Shown here in pieces: positions 54,845 through 63,902 of a stretch of DNA of 64,000 nt; position 1 is the stretch's first letter; every line of letters begins with the position of its first letter. Made by a program: the position numbers and the translations under genes. Source of the stretch: Staphylospora marina. Its GTDB lineage: Bacteria; Bacillota; Bacilli; Thermoactinomycetales; Thermoactinomycetaceae. The notes under the pieces were generated by a model that saw only the letters and a program-made list of their open reading frames with translations, did no database searches and was not told where the DNA came from. The stretch is from positions 2,543,842 through 2,607,841 of the forward strand of contig NZ_CP034118.1 of the NCBI RefSeq assembly GCF_003856495.1. Reading direction: 5' to 3'.

Positions 54845-55930
54845 TCATTCGTCATCCGGGATGAATGTCTTTCCTTCCGCCGCTTTTCGCAGCCGGTTCA
54901 TGACGGAGTGAAACAACCCTTCTTCCGGAAACGTCTCCGCCAGAATCAGATCGACGTCCTCTTCGTCAAACCGGCGCAGCGACGCATACAGCGCCCGGGC
55001 CACACTGGAGGGGTCGGATCGTCGGCCGCAACTCACCACCACGTCGGCCCGGTAATGATCCTCGCTTTCTTCCGTGGTGAGCACGCCGGTCCGTTTTCCT
55101 TGTCTGCGGGCCTCTTCCAACATCCGGTTGATCCGCTTGCGGGCTTCTTCGGGAGAGCCCGCCACGAGCCAAAGCTCCCCCCGCGGAGCATAGTGCCGGT
55201 ATTTCATGCCCGGGGACTTGGGGGCCCGGCTTGCGGAAATCCCGCCGCCGTCCACTTCCAACGACCCGACCGTCCGGCGAATCTCTTCCGCGGAGATGCC
55301 GCCGGGCCGAAGGAGCACCGGAACCGGTCCCGTCACATCCACCACGGAAGATTCCACGCCCACGCCGCAAGGCCCTCCATCCAGCAACACATCGATCCGT
55401 CCGCGCAAATCCTCGAACACATGTCGCGCCTCCGTGGGACTGGGACGGCCGGACCGGTTGGCGCTCGGAGCGGCCACCGGAATTCCCGCCTCCAGGATGA
55501 GAGCCCGCGCGACGGGATGGGACGGCACCCGCACCGCCACCGTCGGCAGTCCCGCCGTCACCCGCGGCGACAGATTTCCGCGGTGAGGGAGCACCAAGGT
55601 CAGCGGTCCCGGCCAGAACGCCTCCGCCAATTTCCGGGCAGCGGGCGTGATCTCTTCCACCCAGTCCGCCAAACCGGACGCATCCCCCAGATGAATGATG
55701 AGTGGATTGTCGGACGGCCTCCCCTTGGCGGCGAAAATGCCGGACACGGCCTCGTCGCACGTGGCATCCGCTCCCAATCCGTACACCGTCTCCGTCGGAA
55801 ACGCCACCAACCCTCCGTTTCGGAGGAATTCGGCCGCCTTGCGAATCTCTTCCGACGAGCGGAGACTTCGCTCATCCCCTCCCCGGGGAAGTTTCCACCA
55901 CCGAGTCTCCTTGCTGTCCAAGATGTTCAT
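54845..55930 (-). CDS. ywlC: L-threonylcarbamoyladenylate synthase (Sua5/YwlC)
   Basis: Predicted 361-residue enzyme that starts t6A37 formation in tRNAs, making threonylcarbamoyl-AMP from threonine, bicarbonate and ATP. The YrdC domain (about 22-210) has VAFPTETVYGLGADAT, KGRPSDNPLI and SANRSGRPSPT. The C-terminal Sua5 domain (about 240-361) begins near SPGMKYRHYAP. Start ATG 55930 is uncertain: AAAAGGGG stands only one base before it. TsaB/E partners are not in the window. Confidence 0.92.
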   Translation of the reverse strand: MNILDSKETRWWKLPRGGDERSLRSSEEIRKAAEFLRNGGLVAFPTETVYGLGADATCDEAVSGIFAAKGRPSDNPLIIHLGDASGLADWVEEITPAARKLAEAFWPGPLTLVLPHRGNLSPRVTAGLPTVAVRVPSHPVARALILEAGIPVAAPSANRSGRPSPTEARHVFEDLRGRIDVLLDGGPCGVGVESSVVDVTGPVPVLLRPGGISAEEIRRTVGSLEVDGGGISASRAPKSPGMKYRHYAPRGELWLVAGSPEEARKRINRMLEEARRQGKRTGVLTTEESEDHYRADVVVSCGRRSDPSSVARALYASLRRFDEEDVDLILAETFPEEGLFHSVMNRLRKAAEGKTFIPDDE

Positions 55931-56116
55931 ACCCCTTTTGCGCAACCGTTCGTTGCCTGTTCCCGGGACCCGGCCGTCCGGCCCCCGCCGGTCCGCGCGG
56001 GCCGCATCACCGGACATTCCCGGTTCGACTTTCCCCATGATACCACAAATCGCGAAAGGCTTGTCCAGCGATGCCCCGCCGGCTGTCACCGGATCAGGAC
56101 CGGCCCGAAAAGCCGG

Positions 56117-56605
56117 TCATCCGCCTCCGGCGTTCCTCTCCCCGGTCGGGACGGTGATGCGGCAAACCATCGGAACACCTCCGCGGGAGTGTCCGAGGTG
56201 TTCGGATTTTTGCAAGGCTTCGGGCAGGGATTCCCGGTCCGTTTCTTCAAATCCCCATTCCCGAAAAAACGAGGAAGAGGCTCCGGCCAACAGGTACACC
56301 CGGGACAACTTCAGTTCTTTCGCATATTCCATCAGGAATTTCATCATCTGGACGCCCACTTTTCCGTTCCAGGGTCCCCGTTTGAGCACGAATGACCGGA
56401 TCAATCCGAACTCCCCGTACACTTCCATGCCGACCGCACCGACCATCTCCGGCACGCCCTCCGTTTCCGGCCGTTCCACCACGAAAAAATGGCGAATGTG
56501 GGGCTCGATGCCCCGATCATTGAGCCCCGCTTCTTTCAAGAGACGTCTCACCCGGAACAAGTCTTCCTCCGACGCCCTTCTGACCAGAAACAACGTTGCC
56601 ACCAT
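56117..56605 (-). CDS. ywlB: GNAT acetyltransferase (YwlB-like)
   Basis: Predicted 162-residue GNAT protein. FLVRRASEEDLFRVRRLLKEAGL is the usual N-terminal strand-helix, GAVGMEVYGEFGLIRSF the central strand, and KVGVQMMKFLMEYAKEL the acetyl-CoA helix. Here the loop reads GKVGV rather than RGxG[IL]G, which is a weakened acetyl-CoA motif. The start is unsure: ATG 56605 (AAGGG four bases off) fits family length, ATG 56638 is possible. Location between ywlC and spoIIR matches B. subtilis ywlB. Confidence 0.8.
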   Translation of the reverse strand: MVATLFLVRRASEEDLFRVRRLLKEAGLNDRGIEPHIRHFFVVERPETEGVPEMVGAVGMEVYGEFGLIRSFVLKRGPWNGKVGVQMMKFLMEYAKELKLSRVYLLAGASSSFFREWGFEETDRESLPEALQKSEHLGHSRGGVPMVCRITVPTGERNAGGG

Positions 56606-56663
56606 CCTTCCCTTGCACACCTTGTCCCTTTCAGCCATATGCAGGGAGTCACCCGGACAGAAC

Positions 56664-56687
56664 AAAAAAAGCCGGAAGATCTCCGGC
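56664..56687 (-). terminator. Terminator after spoIIR
   Basis: GCCGGA (56671-56676) pairs with TCCGGC (56682-56687); on the minus strand TTTTTTT follows. It lies 53 bases after the spoIIR stop. Confidence 0.88.
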
Positions 56688-56739
56688 GGCGGGAAGGCTG
56701 TCGGGCGTGCGGAGGCAACAGGCAGTCCACCCCCGCGGT

Positions 56740-57450
56740 TTATTCTCCGAACCATTCCTTGATCGCGTCCCACAGAAAGAACCGCACTTCCAAGGGCTCC
56801 GGGGAGACGGGGCGCTCCTCACGGAAATCCCCGGCGGCGTACACATCCTCCACCGTGCCGAGCGAAGCGGTGAACGATGCGGGATTTCCGGCCGGCTTGA
56901 TCGCATCTCCGTTTTGCATGTCGATGAAGCAGAGCGGCGGGAACAGCACGCACCACCAATTCTCCCCCTTGCCGTCGCCGATCTTCACCAGGAGCGCTTC
57001 GTACTCACCGGCGGGATAAAGACGTTCCCCGTAGAGCTTGGTGGGAAACGGAACCTTTCCGAACGTGACTTCCACCTGTTCGTCAAATCCGTTCTCTTTC
57101 ACGGTGCGGGAAGCCAGCCGTTGCAGTTCGGGCATGCGGCTTTGAATCAGCGACCGGGCTTCCTCGATGTTTCGGGGTTGATCTTTCCAGGTGCCGATGC
57201 TTTTCACCAGTTCATCGCGAACTCTGCGTTTGATCCACTGGTCTTCCGGACGGTCGCTGTGCGCGAGAATGCGCAGGCGGATCGCCTGTTCGGGAATCTC
57301 ACCGACGGATGAGGAAATCGGAATCTCCGCCGTTTCCGCGGTCGAATGAATCCACCAGACATACACACCGACAATGAGTGCAATGAGTCCGATCATGAAT
57401 CCGGCAGAACCGTGCTTTTTCGGTTTCCGGCGATGAACTTTCCGTTTCAT
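56740..57450 (-). CDS. spoIIR: Stage II sporulation protein R
   Basis: Predicted 236-residue forespore-secreted signal that triggers SpoIIGA to process pro-sigma-E in the mother cell. One N-terminal membrane segment (about 16-34), then IRLRILAHSDRPEDQWIKRRVRD, VEVTFGKVPFPTKLYGE, YPAGEYEALLVKIGDGKGENWWCVLFPPLC and KVRFFLWD-type end (EVRFFLWDAI). ATG 57450 follows GGGGAGGG. A sigma-F-like promoter lies about 30 bases upstream. A terminator isolates it from ywlB. Confidence 0.96.
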   Translation of the reverse strand: MKRKVHRRKPKKHGSAGFMIGLIALIVGVYVWWIHSTAETAEIPISSSVGEIPEQAIRLRILAHSDRPEDQWIKRRVRDELVKSIGTWKDQPRNIEEARSLIQSRMPELQRLASRTVKENGFDEQVEVTFGKVPFPTKLYGERLYPAGEYEALLVKIGDGKGENWWCVLFPPLCFIDMQNGDAIKPAGNPASFTASLGTVEDVYAAGDFREERPVSPEPLEVRFFLWDAIKEWFGE

Positions 57451-57478
57451 CCCTCGTCCCTCCCCTGTTCCTGTTACT

Positions 57479-57508
57479 CAGTATGGACAGGGGCGGAGAG
57501 ATTTAACC
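57479..57508 (-). promoter_or_regulatory. Sigma-F-like promoter of spoIIR
   Basis: On the minus strand GGTTA (57508-57504), 15-base spacer, GTCCATACTG (57488-57479). The -10 matches GGNNANAHTR except the second base, the same deviation seen upstream of spoIIQ. spoIIR is a known sigma-F gene. Confidence 0.65.
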
Positions 57509-57526
57509 CGATTGTTTTTCAAATAT

Positions 57527-58408
57527 TCACACCGAAGGCAACAGCCGCGCTTTCACGATCCGGTCTTTTCCCGCCAGATCCGGCAGCACGTGAACCTCGG
57601 CATCCGGAAACGCTTCTTTGAGGATTTGCCGGACGGCCGTTCCCTGGTCATGGCCGATTTCGAAAAACAGCCGGTCCGGCCGGCCCGGCCATCGGCTGAG
57701 CTCCGCCGCCATCACCCGGTAAGGCCCGAGCCCGTCCGTCCCGCCGTCGAGGGCCAGACGGGGCTCATGGTCACGCACTTCCGGCTGCAACCCTCCGATG
57801 TCTCCGGTGGGGATGTAGGGCGGATTGGACACCAGCACGTCCGCGGAAATTCCCCGGTTTGCCAAAGGCTTCAGGAAATCGCCGCAAACCCAGTGGATCC
57901 GGTTCTCCACTCCGTGCATCCTCGCATTCTCCCGTGCGACGGCAAGCGCCGCTTCCGACACGTCGACGGCGGTCACCCGTGCCTCCGGAAATTCCAGCGC
58001 GAGGGTGACGGCAATGGCGCCGCTTCCCGTCCCCGCGTCGACAAAGTGGATCGGTTGCCCGGAAACGTCCTTCAAGTCCCGAATCACGGTCTCCACCAGG
58101 ATTTCCGTCTCCGGCCTCGGGATCAGCACATCGGGGGTGACCCGGAACGTCCGCCCGAAAAAGTCCTGATGTCCCAACAAATACTGGAGGGGTTCCCCTT
58201 GCGTCCTGCGCCGAAGCCATTCCTCCAGGCGGGAAGCGGTTTCGGGCGGTAAAGGATCCGACAGCCCGGAAAAGAACCGGGTCCGGTCCCGACCGGTCAA
58301 TTCCCGGATCATCACTTCGGCTTCCCATTCGGCGGATGCCACCCGATGCTCGCGCAAAAAAGAAGAAGCCCGCAGCCAGGCTTCACGAACGGTGCGCGGA
58401 AAAGACAT
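57527..58408 (-). CDS. prmC: Peptide chain release factor N5-glutamine methyltransferase
   Basis: Predicted 293-residue methyltransferase that modifies the GGQ glutamine of PrfA. The N-terminal helical domain (1-95) precedes the Rossmann domain with VDAGTGSGAIAVTLAL and the catalytic NPPY in LVSNPPYIP. It follows prfA by 13 bases, as in Bacillales. The 3' end meets the spoIIR promoter region. Confidence 0.96.
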   Translation of the reverse strand: MSFPRTVREAWLRASSFLREHRVASAEWEAEVMIRELTGRDRTRFFSGLSDPLPPETASRLEEWLRRRTQGEPLQYLLGHQDFFGRTFRVTPDVLIPRPETEILVETVIRDLKDVSGQPIHFVDAGTGSGAIAVTLALEFPEARVTAVDVSEAALAVARENARMHGVENRIHWVCGDFLKPLANRGISADVLVSNPPYIPTGDIGGLQPEVRDHEPRLALDGGTDGLGPYRVMAAELSRWPGRPDRLFFEIGHDQGTAVRQILKEAFPDAEVHVLPDLAGKDRIVKARLLPSV

Positions 58409-58421
58409 GTCCGTTCCCTCC

Positions 58422-59510
58422 TCAGGAAGTCGGCGAGGCCGCTTCCTGCTGACGTTTGAGCAGTTCGGTCTGTTCGTGCAGGATCAGGGCATCGATGATC
58501 TCCTGCAACTCGCCGTCCAGAACCTGATTCAGCTTGTGAATCGTCAAACCGATCCGGTGATCGGTCACGCGGCTCTGCGGGAAATTGTAGGTGCGAATCC
58601 GCTCCGAACGATCCCCCGTTCCCACGGCGGACCGGCGGGCATCCGCCCGTTTGGCCATCTCTTCCTGCCGTTTCAGATCGAACAGCCGGGCGCGCAAAAT
58701 GCGAAGAGCCTTGTCTTTGTTGGTGTTCTGCGACTTCTCATCCTGACAGGAAACGACGATGCCGGTGGGCAAATGGGTGATGCGGACCGCGGATTTGGTC
58801 GTGTTCACGCTTTGCCCTCCGGGACCGCTGGAGCAGAACGTATCGATTCGGAGATCCTTTTCGTGAATCTCCACTTCGATCTCTTCCGCTTCGGGGAGCA
58901 CCGCCACGGTGGCCGTGGACGTGTGAATGCGTCCGCCCGATTCGGTTTCCGGCACCCGTTGAACCCGATGGGCCCCGCTTTCGTATTTCAGGCGGCTGTA
59001 CGCTCCCCTCCCCACGATGGAAAACACCACTTCCTTGAAGCCTCCGAGGCCGGTGGCGTTCGCTTCCATCAGCTCCACTTTCCATCCCTGCCGTTCCGCG
59101 TAGCGGGTGTACATGCGGAACAGATCCGCGGCAAACAAAGCGGCTTCCTCCCCGCCCGCCGCACCGCGAATCTCCACGATCACGTTTTTGTCGTCATGCG
59201 GATCCTTGGGCAAAAGGAGAATCTTGATTCGTTCTTCCAATTCCTCCTTGCGGGCGGTGAGAGCGTTCACTTCTTCTTTCACCAGTTCCCGCATCTCCTC
59301 ATCAAGCTTGTCCGCCAGCATCTCCCTGGCTTCCGACAGCTGCCGCACCACGTCCCGGTACTCCAGATAAGCCCGGTTCTGCTCTTCCAGTGCCGCCTGC
59401 TCCTTGGAGACTTCCCGCAATTTCCCGGCGTCGTTCAGCACGTCGGGATCGCACAGAAGCCGGCTCAATTCCTCATATCGCTTGTGGATCGCCTCAAGAC
59501 GTTCCAGCAC
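58422..59510 (-). CDS. prfA: Peptide chain release factor 1
   Basis: Predicted 362-residue RF1 reading UAA/UAG. The GGQ is in [14 protein letters not shown] and the codon-recognition tripeptide is in [15 protein letters not shown] (PET, the usual Gram-positive form of PxT). GTG 59510 follows GGGAGTG. First gene of prfA-prmC. Confidence 0.97.
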   Translation of the reverse strand: MLERLEAIHKRYEELSRLLCDPDVLNDAGKLREVSKEQAALEEQNRAYLEYRDVVRQLSEAREMLADKLDEEMRELVKEEVNALTARKEELEERIKILLLPKDPHDDKNVIVEIRGAAGGEEAALFAADLFRMYTRYAERQGWKVELMEANATGLGGFKEVVFSIVGRGAYSRLKYESGAHRVQRVPETESGGRIHTSTATVAVLPEAEEIEVEIHEKDLRIDTFCSSGPGGQSVNTTKSAVRITHLPTGIVVSCQDEKSQNTNKDKALRILRARLFDLKRQEEMAKRADARRSAVGTGDRSERIRTYNFPQSRVTDHRIGLTIHKLNQVLDGELQEIIDALILHEQTELLKRQQEAASPTS

Positions 59511-59654
59511 GTTTTCTCACTCCCGAACATCCAGGTGGTTAAGAGCATCGTTCGGCCATTCGACGAAAGAAACCGGAAATTCACTCGGAACGGGACCTCA
59601 TCTCCCGATTCGTCCGCAACAATGATCTTGCCGTCCGCTTGATCACGTCATTTG

Positions 59655-59683
59655 ATTGTACCATACGGGCGAAGGTTTGGAAA
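59655..59683 (-). promoter_or_regulatory. Promoter of prfA-prmC
   Basis: On the minus strand TTTCCA (59683-59678), 17-base spacer, TACAAT (59660-59655), with an extended -10 (TGG before TACAAT). It is about 145 bases upstream of prfA. Confidence 0.55.
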
Positions 59684-59748
59684 AGTGAACCGGTCCGCGC
59701 CCGTTCGTGATATGATGAGGGAGAAAAACCGAATCAAGGGAGCGCTGC

Positions 59749-60753
59749 ATGTCCATGACTTGGGAGTTGTTGGCCGAAATCATCTTGTTTGTTTGGATCA
59801 CCCTGACTGTGATCCTGCTGAACCTGTCCGAAAAGTATCGCCGCCTCGGGACCGGCGGCAAGGAAACGGGATGGCCGGCATTCACCTTGATCATTGTCCT
59901 GTACTCGATCATGTTTCTGAACGGGATCATCTTGTCTTTTGCGGGAGCCTTGCTCCCCCTGGACCCTGAAATGACGGAAACGAACATCGGGATGGTGATG
60001 TGGGTCCTGGCCCTGCTCGCCCTGTTGCTGCTCGTTCCCGCCGTTCGCAGGCTTCTGTCCCGATGGATCCCCATCGATCCGGAAAACCGTCTGCACGCCG
60101 GTGCCTTGTCTCTGAGCATGATCATCGCTATCAATCTGGGGACGACGCTGGCCTTCGGACTGGAAGATCTCAGCGAATACGCCGCCACCCCCGATTTTTC
60201 GGAGGTGTTGGTCCAAATCTGGTCGCAAAATCTTCTGTTTCTGCTGATCTCACTGCTCGGCGTCGGATGGCTCATCCGCCGAAGCGGACGGGAAGTCCTG
60301 CAGCGGTTGGGATTCACCCGGCCATCCCCCGTGGCCGTCCTGAAAGGCGCAGGAGTCGGTCTGGTGCTGATGGTGGTGGCGGCGCTGGCGGAACAGCTGG
60401 CTGCCAACGTGGAATGGTTGTATGACCCGCACGTCGAAGAGATGACGGAAAAATTGCTGGGGCCTCTGCTGACATCTCCGCTGGGCATCCTGACGCTCGG
60501 TCTGGCGGCGGCTCTCGGAGAGGAGACCCTGTTCCGGGGAGCCCTTCAACCGCGCTTCGGACTGCTCCCGACCTCGGTCCTGTTCACCCTTTCCCATGTC
60601 CAATACGGCCTTTCCATGGCCACATTGGTGGTGTTCCTTTTGGGACTTTATCTGGGATGGGTGCGGCAGCGTGAGGGGACGGTGATGTGCATGGTGATTC
60701 ACGCCACGTACAACATGGGTTTGGGGGTATTGAGCCTGTACATGGGCTCGTGA
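59749..60753 (+). CDS. CPBP family intramembrane metalloprotease
   Basis: Predicted 334-residue membrane protein of the CPBP/Abi family (PF02517), seven to eight membrane segments. The catalytic motif EETLFRG (E-E-x3-R), then FTLSHVQYG with the first histidine and MVIHATYN with the second, are all present. Such enzymes include prenyl-protein-type endopeptidases; bacterial ones process or immunise against peptides, target unknown. ATG 59749 has AAGGGAG six bases upstream. It is followed by a second, similar copy, and opposite to prfA. Confidence 0.9.
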   Translation: MSMTWELLAEIILFVWITLTVILLNLSEKYRRLGTGGKETGWPAFTLIIVLYSIMFLNGIILSFAGALLPLDPEMTETNIGMVMWVLALLALLLLVPAVRRLLSRWIPIDPENRLHAGALSLSMIIAINLGTTLAFGLEDLSEYAATPDFSEVLVQIWSQNLLFLLISLLGVGWLIRRSGREVLQRLGFTRPSPVAVLKGAGVGLVLMVVAALAEQLAANVEWLYDPHVEEMTEKLLGPLLTSPLGILTLGLAAALGEETLFRGALQPRFGLLPTSVLFTLSHVQYGLSMATLVVFLLGLYLGWVRQREGTVMCMVIHATYNMGLGVLSLYMGS

Positions 60754-60815
60754 GGGAAAAGACTCCCATGGGGGTTGGAGGAAATGACTCATGCGAAGCA
60801 GATGAGATGACACAC

Positions 60816-60838
60816 CCCCGGTCCCTCCAGGGCCGGGG
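60816..60838 (+). terminator. Hairpin after the first CPBP gene
   Basis: CCCCGG then CCC (60816-60825) pairs with GGG and CCGGGG (60830-60838) with one bulge; no T-run follows, so termination would be weak. The same position after the second CPBP gene has a related hairpin. Confidence 0.55.
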
Positions 60839-60945
60839 TACTCGAATTTCAGGCCATGTTGAGCCGTTTCGCCCGTTCCCTTGACCGTGGGGACCCGGAA
60901 TCATGGAATGAGAAAGAGAATTCGAATGGAGGACACACTAAGGCC

Positions 60946-62042
60946 ATGATTGAGAAACTGCTGGTCTTTGTCTTGTTCTTCCTGATTGTGATCGTGATTC
61001 TGCTGAACACGTCCGAAAAATATCGCCCCTCGGGGGGATTACCGCCTTTCATGCAAGAACTTGTGAAATTGGGTTTTCGAATCAGAAACCCTTGGATCGT
61101 CCTCCCTTATTTTTTGATCTTTGCCCTGTACTTGATGGTTTTTTTTTCGGAATCATGACCTCTGTCGGGGGACTCGCGTATTCCTTGTATCCCGAAAATG
61201 AGGAATGGTTAGGCATGACCATGCTCGGAATGGCTATATGGGTTCCGGCACTGCTCGCCCTGTTGCTGCTCGTTATCGATGTTCGCAAACTCCTGGCCCG
61301 ATGGATCCCCATTGATCCGGAAAACCGTGTGCACACCGGTGCCCTGACACTGAGCATGTTGATCGTCATCTGTTCAGGATTGACGCTTTCCATCGGAATG
61401 GAGAATCTCAGCCTGGCCGTCCCCTCCCTTGACTTTTGGGAAGCGATGGCTTTCCTGCGGTTTCAGAATCTTCTGCTCTTGATGCTTTCGCTGCTTGGCG
61501 TCGGTTGGCTCATCCGCCGAAGCGGGCAAGAAGTCCTGAAGCGGCTAGGATTCACCCAACCTTCCCCCGGAGCCGTCTTCAGAGGAGTGGTTGTCGGTCT
61601 GGTCCTGACGGTGGTGGCGGCGTTTGCGGATCAACTGGCTTCCAACGTTCAATGGCAGTATGACCTATATGTCGAATTGTTGACGGAAAAATGGACGGGA
61701 CCTCTTCTTACATCCCCGATGGGCATTCTGAGCCTCGGGCTGGCAGCCATTGGAGAAGAAACCCTGTTTCGGGGAGCCCTTCAACCTCGCTTCGGACTGC
61801 TCTTGACCTCGGTCCTGTTCACCCTCTTCCACTTCCATTACGGCCTCTCCGTTGCCACCTTGGTGGTGCTCCTGCTGGGGCTGTGTCTCGGATGGGTGCG
61901 GCAGCGTGAGGGGATGGTGATGTGCATGGTGATCCACGCCACGTACAACATCGGATCGGGAGTATGGAGCCTGTACATGGGCTCGTTACGAAAAAACCGA
62001 CCCGGGGGGTCGGAAGAGACACATGCGAAGCGAATGAGATGA
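60946..62042 (+). pseudogene. Second CPBP family protease, frameshifted
   Basis: A close paralogue of the 59749 gene, split over two frames. The first frame starts MIEKLLVFVLFFLIVIVILL at ATG 60946 and stops at 61158 after VFFSES. The second frame carries the rest, beginning around FGIMTSVGGLAYS, with EETLFRG, FHFHYG and MVIHATYN intact. The break is at a run of nine T (61139-61147); a tenth T would restore a single protein of about 365 residues. So either this is a slipped-strand (phase) mutation or a sequencing error. Starts behind GGAGG (far) or AAGG. Flanks after both genes are alike, so this is a tandem duplication. Confidence 0.82.
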
Positions 62043-62043
62043 A

Positions 62044-62074
62044 ACACCCCCGTTCCTTCCGGGGCCGGGGGCGT
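62044..62074 (+). terminator. Hairpin after the second CPBP gene
   Basis: ACACCCCCG (62044-62052) pairs with CGGGGGCGT (62066-62074) with one mismatch; no T-run. It overlaps nothing and resembles the hairpin after copy one. Confidence 0.5.
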
Positions 62075-62148
62075 TCAGTATCAAGCTGCAGCCAAAGCGG
62101 TTTTGCATCACGATTCAAAAGCGACGTGTGTTTCCCGCCCGCTGACGC

Positions 62149-62649
62149 TTACAGCTTCTTTTCCAGTTCCAGTTCGTCATGGATGGGGATGTTGTAAGAT
62201 CCCACCAAGGGAATCGCGGGCTTCCGTTTGCGTGCCTCATCAATGGCGCCGGGATGCACCGCGACGATCCGGTATCCGCGACGTTGATAGAAACGCAACG
62301 CATCCAAATTGTCGTTGGAAGTGATCAGCCATACCCGGCGCACCCCGGCTTGACGGGCGGCCTGTTCAAAGGCGGTCAGAAGCATGGTTCCGATCCCCGA
62401 ACCGCCAACCGTGGCGTTGAGACTCAAAAGCTCCCATTCCTCTGTCCCCGGGTGATAGGTCGCCGCACCGACACGGGTCTCATTGTCCCATGCAATGAAA
62501 GCCTCCAAGTCCCCAACGTGATGTGTCTTTCCTCTTGTCACCATCGTTTCTCCGCCCCACTCGGACACCCACAAATCCCTCAGCCATTGCCGGTCTTCTC
62601 CGGTCAACGGGGGACGGATGCCGATGTTGCTTTTTTCCTTCATCATCAT
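62149..62649 (-). CDS. GNAT family N-acetyltransferase
   Basis: Predicted 166-residue GNAT protein. The acetyl-CoA site reads VGGSGIGTMLLTAFEQAA (G-G-S-G-I-G, close to R/Q-x-x-G-x-G/A), and VWLITSNDNLDALRFYQRRGY is the usual strand-helix after it. No substrate can be inferred. The start is unclear (run of ATG codons 62649-62641, GTG 62652) with no good ribosome site. Between the CPBP pair and tdk. Confidence 0.85.
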   Translation of the reverse strand: MMMKEKSNIGIRPPLTGEDRQWLRDLWVSEWGGETMVTRGKTHHVGDLEAFIAWDNETRVGAATYHPGTEEWELLSLNATVGGSGIGTMLLTAFEQAARQAGVRRVWLITSNDNLDALRFYQRRGYRIVAVHPGAIDEARKRKPAIPLVGSYNIPIHDELELEKKL

Positions 62650-62755
62650 CACCGGTCACAAACATGATCTTCCGTGAAAGCGAGTGGCACATCCTGCTTG
62701 GCGAGCGAACCTGCCTGATTTCCGGTCCTCCGCCAACCTTCCCTCCGGACCGTTT

Positions 62756-63355
62756 TCAACCGTTTGAGCTCTCCGGCAGTTCATGACAATGACGGCAACG
62801 GGCTTCGTACTGCTCCGAAGCTCCCACCAGAATCACCGGTTGATCCGGAGCGGCGGGACGACCGTTGATCAACCGCTGCGTCCGGCTGGCGGGTCCGCCG
62901 CAGATCACGCAAATGGCCTGCAACTTGGTGACGGATTCCGCCACCGCCAGCAACACCGGCGTCGGTCCGAACGGTTCTCCGCGGAAATCCTGATCCAGTC
63001 CCGCGCAAATCACCCGTTTTCCCGAGTCAGCCAGCTGTTGGCAAACATGTACGATCTCCGGTTCGAAAAACTGGATTTCATCGATGGCCACCACATCGGT
63101 ATCTTCCAACACATGTTCCAGGATCTCGGCCGCGGACGTGACGGCCTTGGCCTCGGCCATCCATCCGTTGTGCGAAGCGATCGCCTCCTGATGATAGCGA
63201 TTGTCGATCGCCGGCTTGAACGCCTGGACCCTCAACTTCGCGATCCGTGCCCGCGTGATTCGACGGATCAACTCCTCGCTTTTGCCCGAAAACATCCCGC
63301 CGCAGATCAATTCAATCCAACCTCGGCGCGCGAGGTGAGGATGTTCATGTTTCAT
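62756..63355 (-). CDS. tdk: Thymidine kinase
   Basis: Predicted 199-residue type II thymidine kinase. The P-loop [25 protein letters not shown] and the four zinc cysteines CVICG and CRHC are present, along with [13 protein letters not shown] 63355 has GGAGG nine bases upstream. tdk next to rpmE is the B. subtilis arrangement. Confidence 0.97.
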   Translation of the reverse strand: MKHEHPHLARRGWIELICGGMFSGKSEELIRRITRARIAKLRVQAFKPAIDNRYHQEAIASHNGWMAEAKAVTSAAEILEHVLEDTDVVAIDEIQFFEPEIVHVCQQLADSGKRVICAGLDQDFRGEPFGPTPVLLAVAESVTKLQAICVICGGPASRTQRLINGRPAAPDQPVILVGASEQYEARCRHCHELPESSNG

Positions 63356-63429
63356 TGTTGCGATCCTCCAGTTTCCCCGTTCAAGCAAAAAGGCAAGCAG
63401 ACCGATGTGCTTGCCCTTCATTTCCCGCA

Positions 63430-63630
63430 TTATTTCAGATTGTATTTCTTCTTGAAACGATCGACGCGTCCGCCCTTGTTCACGATTTTCTGTTTGCCGG
63501 TGTAGAACGGATGGCACTCGGAGCAAATGTCAACGCGCAGATTTTCCACGGTGGATCCGGTTTCGAATGTATTTCCACACGCACAGGTGACGGTCGTCAG
63601 CTTGTAAGCCGGATGAATGCCTGCTTTCAT
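63430..63630 (-). CDS. rpmE: Ribosomal protein L31 (zinc-type)
   Basis: Predicted 66-residue L31 with the zinc ligands in CACGNTF and [10 protein letters not shown], so it is the RpmEA zinc form rather than the C-minus YtiA form made under zinc shortage. ATG 63630 follows GAGGTG. It is 74 bases from tdk and likely shares its promoter. Confidence 0.98.
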   Translation of the reverse strand: MKAGIHPAYKLTTVTCACGNTFETGSTVENLRVDICSECHPFYTGKQKIVNKGGRVDRFKKKYNLK

Positions 63631-63678
63631 CGTTATCACCTCTTTTCATTGCCGTTCAAGGAAGTCAATCACTGGTGT

Positions 63679-63707
63679 ATTATAGCATGTTCCGAATGAT
63701 AGGGCAA
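63679..63707 (-). promoter_or_regulatory. Sigma-A promoter of rpmE-tdk
   Basis: On the minus strand TTGCCC (63707-63702), 17-base spacer, TATAAT (63684-63679), preceded by an extended-10 TGC. It is 49 bases upstream of rpmE. Confidence 0.8.
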
Positions 63708-63785
63708 GCGACTCCGTCCCGCGCGGACCAACCGTTCTTCCGGCGTGACAGGCCCGGAAAAGCGAACCCGCCCGGAAAGGATGAA

Positions 63786-63836
63786 CGACCCGGTCCTCCG
63801 GTGATTCATCGCACGTTCCGCCGGAGAACCGGGTCG
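63786..63836. terminator. Long GC-rich hairpin between rpmE and M23 gene
   Basis: CGACCCGGT (63786-63794) plus CTCCGG (63796-63801) pairs with CCGGAG (63821-63826) plus ACCGGGTCG (63828-63836): 15 pairs with one single-base mismatch (C opposite A) and a 19-base loop. It lacks a minus-strand T-run (TTCATCC follows). It may end the M23 transcript or block read-through into rpmE. Confidence 0.5.
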
Positions 63837-63902
63837 TCGGGGCGCCCCCGTTTCGTGATTCGTTCTATCTGTCAAAAGGCCGGAGACATGATCTGGAAAT
63901 GA

